64,000 nt of DNA from Tetracentron sinense. Taxonomy: Eukaryota > Streptophyta > Magnoliopsida > Trochodendrales > Trochodendraceae. The DNA is taken from positions 53,504,627 to 53,568,626 of the forward strand of contig CM026554.1 of assembly GCA_015143295.1 (NCBI GenBank), written 5' to 3'. Both the position numbers and the translations under genes were made by a program. The notes beneath the pieces are model-generated. The model had not been told where the DNA came from and searched no databases. It was given only the letters and a program-made list of their open reading frames with translations. Positions 56,529-64,000 of the stretch are shown here, in pieces (position 1 is the first letter of the stretch; each line of letters begins with the position of its first letter).

Positions 56529-59500
56529 TGTTGGATCTTGTCATGAATTCAACCAGGATTCATGATTTAAGGCCCGACCCGTTTTGGTTGGGTGTTTTAC
56601 CCATTTTCTCTTTATTGTAACTCTAATATAAAAGAGATTTTTTTAAGGGTTTTGTTCGTAAGAAAAAAAAGAGAACAGGGAGCCATTTTTTTTCGTGTGT
56701 ATTGGGAAGAGGGTTTTCCAAGAGAGAGCATTGTAAACTCTTCAGTTGAATATAGTGATCAATCACCGTTGCCCGTGGACGTATGCATATTACCAAACCA
56801 CGTAAATCATGTCTCTCCGTTTAGTTTGTTTTCTCTATTTTGTTTATTTGATTTGCTGTTTTTGGATTCGTTTCACTTCTATTTGTTCGCTTTCGTACAA
56901 TAAATTGGTATCAGAGAACCCAGGTTGTGACATCGGTATTGTTTGATTTCTACGGATTGGATTAATGGTGGAAACGAGTGAAGCAGTTGCTGAGGATTCG
57001 TCTTCGAGACCTGCATCGATGGCCAGAACTATGGTTTCGAATGCAAAATTTGAAATTGAGAAATTTGATGGAAGAAACAACTTTGGCATGTGGCAATGCG
57101 AAGTTTTGGATGTTCTAATCCAACAAGAGTTGGATATTACTCTAGAGGATAAACCCAATGATATAGAAGAGAATGATTGGAAGAAAATAAATCGTCAGGC
57201 TTGTGGAACCATTATGCTTTGTCTCGTTAAAGATAAAAAATATTTTGTGATGACGGAAACTTCAGCTAAGAAGTTATGGAAGAAATTGGAGAACAAGTAT
57301 ATGACCAAGAGCATTGAAAATCGACTCTATTTGAATAAGAGATTCTTCCGTTTTGGGTATAAACCAGGTACTACTATCACTGAGCATTTAGATAGTTATA
57401 ATAAAATTCTTGCTGATTTGTAAAATCTTGAAGTAAAAATAGATGATGAGGACAAGACATTATATTTGATAAATTCTTTACCAGATAGTTATGATCATCT
57501 ATCTACTACTTTAATTTATGGAAAAGATGAACTCAAATTTGAAGATGTATCAAATGCTTTGATGAATAATGAGTATCGAAAGAATGACCGACAAGCCAAT
57601 AGGGACTCAACATCAGAGGCTTTAACTGTAAAGGGCAGATCAAATGATAGAAAATCTAGTTGACGGGGTAAATCTCGTTCGAAGTCAAGAGCACCATCAT
57701 CTGAAAGAAAAATTCCAGCAAATGATGAGTGTGCCTTTTGTCGAAATAAATGGCACTAGAAAAATGATTGTCCAAAATTAAAAAATAGGAAAACGAAGGG
57801 TTCGAATGCGAATGTTGCACAGTTTAAAAATGATGATTCAAAATTTGCTTTAACTGTATCACCATCAGTTGGTCATTCTGATGAGTGAATTTTGGACTCG
57901 GGCGGTTCCTACCATATGTGTCCCAATAGGGACTGGTTTTCAAGTTTTCAGGAGTTGGATGGAGGAATTGTTTTAATGGAAAACGATAATGCCTGTAAAA
58001 CAAAGGGGATAGGAAAAATTCGGTTAAAAATGCATGATGGAGCAGTTAGAATTCTAACAGATGTTCGGTATGTACCGAACTTGAAGAAGAATCTCATCTC
58101 TTTGGGATCTTTAGACTCAAAGGGCTTCAAGATTACTATGGAAGGTGGAGTACTAAAAGTTATATTTTGCACACTTGTTATTATGAAGGGTACTCGACAG
58201 GAAAACTTGTATTTTCTAGATAGGAATACAATTACAGGGAGAGCAGTAGCTTCTGACAGTCCAGATGAGATTGTGTCTGATACTTCCAGACAATGGCACA
58301 TGCGCTTAGGACATGCAGGAGAGAAGGCTTTGCAATGATTGGTGAAACAAGGTTTGTTAAAAGGCGCCAAGACTAGAAAATTTGGGTTTTGTGAGCATTG
58401 CATTATGTGCAAGCAAACTAGAGTCAAGTTTGGGACAACAATTCATCATACTCAGGGGACTCTACATTATGTTCACACAGATATATGGGGACCTACCAAA
58501 GTTGCATCTTTGGGAGATAAACATTGATTTGTCACATTTATTAATGACTTCTCAAGACAAGTTTTGATGCATACAATGCGGCATAAAAGTGAAGTTTTAG
58601 ATGTGTTTTTTTAGTGGAAGAAGATGATTAAGATTCAGACTGGCAGAAAGATAAAAAGGCTCATGTCAGATAATGGTGGTGAGTACAAGTCAGATCCATT
58701 TTTTCAAGTATGTCGTCAAGACGAGAGAATAGTTAGACACTTCACAATTAGAGATACACCGTAACAGAATGGAATGACAGAACGCATGAACCATACTTTA
58801 CTGGAGAATGTGCGATGTATGTTATCCAATTCTGGATTGGGCAAGACATTTTGGGCAGAAGCAATGACATATGCATGTCATCTCATCAACAGGTTGTCTG
58901 CAGTTGCAAATGATAGAAGAACGCCTATTGAGGTATGGTCTGGAAAACCTGCTACAAATTATGATTTCTTGCATACATTTGGTTGTCCTACTTATTTTCA
59001 TGTCAAAGAAACTAAGTTGGATCCTAGAGCCAAGAAAGCTATATTTTTGAGCTTTAACACAGGTGTAAAGAAATACAAACTTTGGTGTCCAGATGAAAAG
59101 AAATTTGTTTTAAGCGAGGATGTGACTTTTGTAGAGTCTGAGATGGTAAATCAAATGAAGTAGAAGGATTCTCAGAAGGAGAATATAAAAAATGGGATTT
59201 CGAAGCAGGTGGAGTTTGAAGCTCCAGTGGTTCTAATGAAGATTGTTCAGACAGTCAATAGTCTCATAGGAGGTTCAGGTGATGAGGACTCAGGTTCAGT
59301 TGTAGAAGAAGCTCCAGTTCATATAACCCCACAACAATCAGATTCTATTGCAGCTAGTAGACCTAAAAGAGAAGCTCGAAAACCTCCAAGATTTGCTGAC
59401 TTGTTGGCTTATGCACTTCAAGTAGTTGATGATGATGTTCCACTAACTTACAGAGAAGCTTTAAAAAATTCAAAAAATGTAGAGTAAAAGAAGGGAATGG

Positions 59501-61780
59501 ATGAGGAGATTGAATCACTTTACAAAAATCAAACTTGAGAGTTAATACAACTTCCAAAGGGAAAGAAAGCAATCGGTTGCAAGTGGGTATACACAAAGAA
59601 CGAAGGTTCTTCAGGAAAGAACAGTGTGAAATTCAAGGCTAGATTGGTGGCTAAAGGCTATGTGTAGAAGGAAGGGATAGATTATAATGAAGTTTTTTCT
59701 CCTGTTATCAAGCACTCCTCTATTCGAATTTTGCTAGCTTTGGTTGCTTAGTTAGATCTCGAGTTAGCACAACTCAACGTCAAAACCGTCTTCTTGCATG
59801 GTGATTTAGAGGAGGAAATTTACATGTATCAACCAGATGGGTACAAGGTGACTGGTAAAGAGAATTGGGCTTGCAGACTGAGAAGGTCGTTATATGGTTT
59901 GAAACAGTCTCTAAGACAGTGGTACAAGCAATTTGATCGTTTTATGATGAAGCAAAAGTACAAAAGAAGTCAGTTTGACCATTATATATATTTTCAGAAG
60001 TTTCGTGATAGTTCTTTCATACATTTACTCTTATATGTAGATAGCATGCTCATTGCATCTAAGAGCAAGGTGGAGATATACAGGTCGAAGACTCAATTGA
60101 GGACTAAATTTGAAAGGAATGACCTTGGGGAAACTAAGAAAATATTGGGTATGGAAATTAAAAGGGACAAAATGAAGGAAAAATTTTGTTTGTCACAAAC
60201 ATAGTATTTGAAGAAAGTGCTACAGCTGTTTGATATGGATGAAAAAAACAAAACTTATAAGTACACCTTTGGCCCCTCATTTCAAGCTTAGTGTTTTGAT
60301 GTCTCCGAGCACAAATGAGGAGCGTGAGTATATGGCTCAAATTTCGTATGTTAACGCAGTTGGTGCTCTAATGTATGCTATGGTGTGTACTAGGACGGAC
60401 ATTTCACATGCTTTTAGTATGATGAGCAGGTATATGTATGATCCAGGGAAAGGACACTGGTTGGCAGTAAAATGGATCTTGTGATACATTCAGGGTACAA
60501 TAGATGTTGGGTTGATTTTTGAGAGGGATGATATGCTTAGTCAGCACGTGGTTGGATATGTGGATTCAGACTATGCTGGTGATTTGGATAAACGCCGGTC
60601 AACAACAGGTTATGTCTTTACTCTTGCTAGAGGACCGGTGAGTTGGAGATCGACGTTACAGTCAACAGTTGCTTTGTCTACTACTGAAGCTGAGTACATG
60701 ACAATGACAAAGGCTATTAAAGAGGTCATTTGGTTACATGGGTTGATTGAGGACTTGGAGATTGTTCAGGAGCACATTGAGGTCTACTGTGACATTCTGA
60801 GTGTAATTTGTTTAGCAAAGAACCAGATTCATCATTCTCGAACAAAGCATATCGACGTCTGTTTTCATTTTGTTCGAGAAGTTGTGGATGAAGGTGATAT
60901 TCTTCTTCAGAAGATTGGGATTGCAGATAACCCTACAGATATGCTTACTAAGGTGGTTGCTGGGGTCAAGTTCAAACACTGTTTGGACTTTATCAATATC
61001 TCCCAGGTTTGAGCACCTTCAAGTGCATGGCACCTAAGGGCGCATTTGGAGGCAAGGTGGTTTGTTCTTTTGTATTTTTTGGATAGTTTGGTAGAATTCA
61101 AGCCAAGATGGAGATTTGTTTGATATTGTCATGAATTCAACCCGAATTCATGATGACTCATTTGGCGACCTGGATGAGCCGATAAATGGGCAATGTGTGG
61201 GGTTACCGAAATTTTGACCCGATTTAAGGCCCGACCCGTTTTGGGTATTTTACTTATTTTCTTTTTATTGTAATCCTAATATAAAGGGAATTTTTAAGGG
61301 TTTTGTTCGTAAGAAAAAAGAGATAACAGGAAGCCATTTTTCGGGTGTATTAGAAAGAGGGTTTTCTGAGATAGAGCATTGTAAACTCTTCAGTTGAATA
61401 CAGGGCCGGCCCGTCCATTAAGCCATCAAAGCTCTTGATTTAGGCCCAAAAAAAATGAAGGTCCCAAAGCATGACCTTTGATGGTTTTATGAACTTGATT
61501 TAGTGAAAAAAAATCCTAAAAAAAACCTCATTTAAAAATAAAAATAAAAAAACTTCATTTTATAGCGAGTCCAATTTAAAAAAGTCTCGTTTTAGGCCTC
61601 CAAATTGCTTGGGCCGGCCCTAGTTGAATATAGTGATCGATCACCGCTACCCATAGACGTAGGCATATTATTGAACCACGTAAATTGTGTCTCTTCGTTT
61701 GGTTTGTTTTTTCTATTTCATTTGTTTGATTTACTGTTTTTGGATTCGTTTCACTTTTATTTGTTCGCTTTCGCACAACA
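56529..61780 (+). mobile_element. Ty1/Copia LTR retrotransposon, Tnt1-like (Tork lineage likely), broken
   Basis: 5' LTR 56529-56902 (about 374 bp, TGTTGGATCTTG start), followed by primer site TTGGTATCAGAG (tRNA-Met type). The polypurine tract CCAAGATGGAGA precedes the 3' LTR (61117-61780, about 430 bp without its nested MITE). The target duplication is AAATC/AACTC; the intact site AAATC is in copy 1 at 38096. Parts in Copia order: GAG about 56965-57850, protease about 57890-58150, integrase about 58300-59400, reverse transcriptase about 59500-60300 (YGLKQS and LLYVDS motifs), RNase H about 60510-61010 (STTEAEYM). It is a fossil with roughly ten or more interruptions. The LTRs differ at something like one in eight positions by eye, mostly transitions, so it is several million years old. 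Confidence 0.92.
61401..61622. mobile_element. hAT MITE, 222 bp, perfect 8 bp TSD, nested in the Copia 3' LTR
   Basis: CAGGGCCGGCCCGTCC at the left and TTGGGCCGGCCCTA at the right. GTTGAATA is repeated exactly (61393-61400, 61623-61630). The interior has GGCCCAAAAAAAATG and AATTTAAAAAAGTCTCG. The 5' LTR lacks it, so it arrived after the Copia insertion. Confidence 0.92.
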
Positions 61781-62234
61781 AACTCTATACCTCAAAAAAT
61801 AAGATTTTTAAAAGGGGATTATAAGAAAACTAAGATTTTCAAAAGGGGATTATAAGAAAACTAGAATTTTCATGGAGGAGAAGAAATCCTAGGAGGAAGG
61901 AATCCTAAGACTTTTCCACTGTGGGTCTGATAATACGGTGAGTTATATACACATTAAAGCAGAATTGGTTAAAAATATTGAACCCAGAAGATCAAACGGT
62001 ATGAAATCGATATCCATTCGGTCAAACAGAAAAACCCCATTTGATTAAGACATGCAAACTGAAGAACCCAAGTCGCTGTATCCCAGGAAGATCAATATTT
62101 CCCACTAAGTTAATCAATCAAAATCTACACCAAAAGTTCAAACATCGCCCACCATTGCTAAAGTTGGAAAAGATTAGGAGAATATATAAACATAATAATA
62201 AAATAAAACAAACATGAAATTGTTGATACTGATT

Positions 62235-62309
62235 CTCTTGATTACCAGAAACACCAACCCCACGCCGGAAAACTAAAACGCTACCTTTTGCATTATCCAT
62301 TGCTTGCAT
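62235..62309 (-). other. Copy 2 counterpart of the conserved NPH3 5' block
   Basis: Minus-strand ATGCAAGCAATGGATAATGC and following sequence match 38552-38480 and keep a short open frame. It is now separated from the pseudogene body by the 5.2 kb Copia element. Confidence 0.5.
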
Positions 62310-62500
62310 TTACACTTGGAATAATGTTTGCAAGCTTTTAAGTCACCCACGCGTGAAAAGAGGGGACCGGCTAATCGCACGTGCTTATCCTGCGCCCACT
62401 CGTGCCCTTCTCTAATCATTGCTATTGCAATTTCTTATTGTTCACCCCGGATTATTTTATCACAACACTACTATACACGCAGCGTCGAATCCTCTACGGT

Positions 62501-62842
62501 GATGACCGGATTTGGCAAATCCAGTTATCACCCCTAGAGGTCGCCACGTGTCTCCTTTGACACCCCTTAACCGTGGGTAAGGTTCAATCACCCGTAGGGT
62601 TCACCCACCCATCCTTGGTTTTTTTTTTAAAATATCAATTCTTTTTTTAAATTTAAAAAACTGTTTTTAGAGTTTTTTTAATATTGAAAACAGTTTTTTG
62701 ATTTTAAAAAAAGAATTAATATTTAAAAAAAAAAAAACCAAAAATGGGTCGGTAAACCCTAAGGGTGGGTGAATCTTACCCACGGTTAAGGGGTGTCAAA
62801 GGAGACACATGGTGACCGCTAGGAGCACCAAATCCGGTTACC
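62501..62842. mobile_element. Full-length family F fold-back, ~340 bp
   Basis: Left arm GATGACCGGATTTGGCAAAT, GTCGCCACGTGTCTCCTTTG and ACACCCCTTAACCGTGGGTA; right arm is the inverse (TTACCCACGGTTAAGGGGTG, GGAGACACATGGTGACCGC, AAATCCGGTTACC). Arms are about 120 bp and the loop is A/T runs that pair further (TTTAAAAAACTGTTTTTAG / AAACAGTTTTTTGA). Confidence 0.8.
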
Positions 62843-62971
62843 AAGAGAGACGATTTGGCTCCACGTAGAAAAGGTGGTTGTGTTGTTGGAGATAAAGAGA
62901 TGCTAAAACAAAGGTAATAGGATGTCTGTGTCGCTTTCAGAATGGCTCACGATTCTCTCGAGTTTGAACCC

Positions 62972-63250
62972 TTAGAGGTCACCACGTGTCTCTTTTGACA
63001 CCCCTTAACCATGGGTAAGGTTCACCCACCCCTAGGGTTCACCCATCCAAGCTTGGTTTTTTTAAAAAAATATTAATTCTTTTTTTTAAATTAAAAACCT
63101 TTTTTAATATTAGAAAACTTTAAAAATAGTTTTTTTAATTTAAAAAATAATAATTAATATATATAAAAAAAAAAAAAAAACAAGGACGAATGGGTGAACC
63201 TTACCCATGGTTAAGGGGTGTCAAAAGAGACACGTGTTGCCCTCTAGGGG
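62972..63250. mobile_element. Family F fold-back, 279 bp, with 9 bp TSD
   Basis: Starts TTAGAGGTCACCACGTGTCT and ends GACACGTGTTGCCCTCTAGG. Flanks TTTGAACCC (62963-62971) and TTCGAACCC (63251-63259) agree at 8 of 9, placing the family with Mutator-like MITEs. Confidence 0.78.
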
Positions 63251-63338
63251 TTCGAACCCGAGAGATTCTCTCGAGTCAACTCGAGAGAATCCTGTGCCTT
63301 TCAAAATAGCTTTTGGTTGTCGACACACTGCCACTGCC

Positions 63339-63629
63339 GGCCTTGGATTGTCTCTAGCGAAGCCAAAAGGGCTTATCTCTGGGTTCCATAGAATAGGGGA
63401 CAAATGGTGAAGAAGTCAAAATCTTGGGCCATGATTTTGACTTCTCCATGGATAATAAGACATGTGGTTATAAATTTGTGAGAATAAAGAGAAGAGAAAT
63501 CAAATGAGGAAAAGTCAAAATAGTGGGGGAGAAAATGAAATGGCTTCACCCCATTTATATGCCAACTGTCACACAATGTATGGAACCCCGAGAGCCCTTT
63601 CTGGCTTTCACCAGAGACAATCTGAGGCA
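63339..63629. mobile_element. Mutator-like MITE (family M1), 291 bp, 9 bp TSD
   Basis: GGCCTTGGATTGTCTCTAGC at the left and ACCAGAGACAATCTGAGGCA at the right. GCCACTGCC (63330-63338) and GCTACTGCC (63630-63638) agree at 8 of 9. Confidence 0.87.
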
Positions 63630-63638
63630 GCTACTGCC

Positions 63639-64000
63639 ACGCTGGTAGGTTATAGATGGAACACACCCTCGATTGTCCTCGTCTTTCACTGGATTAACCA
63701 AAATGTCATTTCTTCTTATATATTTGCCGAATACTTTTGAGGATTTGATTTGAGGGTTAGCTTGGTGGGCGCGGGTTAACGGTACCACCTGTGAAAAAGA
63801 TCGCAGGTGGGATCATACCATTAATATCATTTAACGTGTGTAAATTTTTTTGCTTATTAAATATGACAGTACCGACCACTCATTTGACTATGCACTCAAA
63901 TGTCATATTAAGAAATCCTTTTTTAACATCCTTTAAAAATAAATAAACAAAAATAAAAAAAGAAAATAGTTAAACGTAACGTACGTTTTCAATTTATAAC
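63639..64000. other. Window end, nothing recognised
   Basis: A small hairpin GGTACCACCTGTG / CGCAGGTGGGATCATACC lies at 63780-63819. Otherwise AT-rich DNA without a gene. Confidence 0.4.

Larger units (their letters stand above)
48645..62930 (-). repeat. Segmental duplication, copy 2 (with dead NPH3 gene)
   Basis: Counterpart of 34270-39810, expanded from about 5.5 to 14.3 kb. Extra material relative to copy 1: 48886-49520, the Helitron 50052-53319, solo LTR 53748-54444, MITE 55626-55772, Copia element 56529-61780, and a family F element at 62501. A host segment equivalent to about 35236-35786 is missing. Confidence 0.88.

Overview
The window is a plant nuclear genome segment, most likely from a eudicot and possibly a woody one, though the species cannot be told from the sequence. 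The evidence is a DORNROSCHEN-LIKE/ESR2-type AP2/ERF gene, an NPH3/BTB gene with the four-exon layout of Arabidopsis At1g67900-type genes, a Raf-like kinase exon of ATN1 type, a Tnt1-like Copia element with a tRNA-Met primer site, and very AT-rich intergenic DNA full of MITEs.

Host genes. (1) 474-788 (+) is the last exon of an ATN1-like protein kinase; the rest lies left of the window. (2) 26554-27705 (+) is a complete, intronless ERF gene (ESR2/DRN-like) with a TATA box at 26449. It sits in the longest stretch in which I recognise no transposon, roughly 23.7-31.2 kb. (3) 35116-37881 (-) is an apparently intact four-exon NPH3-family gene predicted to encode 630 residues. (4) 54532-56281 (-), with a terminal-exon remnant near 49.9-50.0 kb, is a second copy of that gene and is a pseudogene.

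Main structural story. About 5.5 kb (34.27-39.81 kb) is duplicated in the same orientation at 48.65-62.93 kb. The left copy kept its gene. The right copy grew to about 14 kb by insertions: a 3.3 kb Helitron that replaces most of the terminal exon, a solo LTR in intron 3, a 147 bp MITE inside coding exon 3, and a Copia element 248 bp upstream of the ATG whose 3' LTR itself carries a hAT MITE. Each copy preserves empty sites for insertions in the other, so relative order can be read.

The remainder is a MITE-rich landscape in which many elements can be delimited by target-site duplications (TSDs): Mutator-like MITEs with 9 bp TSDs (7.8, 9.9-11.3, 42.4, 43.2, 51.9, 63.0, 63.3 kb), hAT elements with 8 bp TSDs (31.2, 40.8, 46.2, 61.4 kb), Tourist-like MITEs with TTA TSDs (38.7, 45.0, 45.4, 55.6 kb), Helitrons with CTAG ends (13.2, 39.4, 50.1 kb), a tRNA-derived SINE with a 15 bp TSD (44.5 kb), and three solo LTRs with 5 bp TSDs (14.0, 42.1, 53.7 kb). 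A recurring fold-back module (arms with a TTAACC-rich core and a CACATG-type end) appears about twenty times, both alone and inside elements of different superfamilies. No new biological system (defence, metabolic or regulatory) was found; the most informative signals are the duplication with divergent fates and the nested or palindromic transposon structures.
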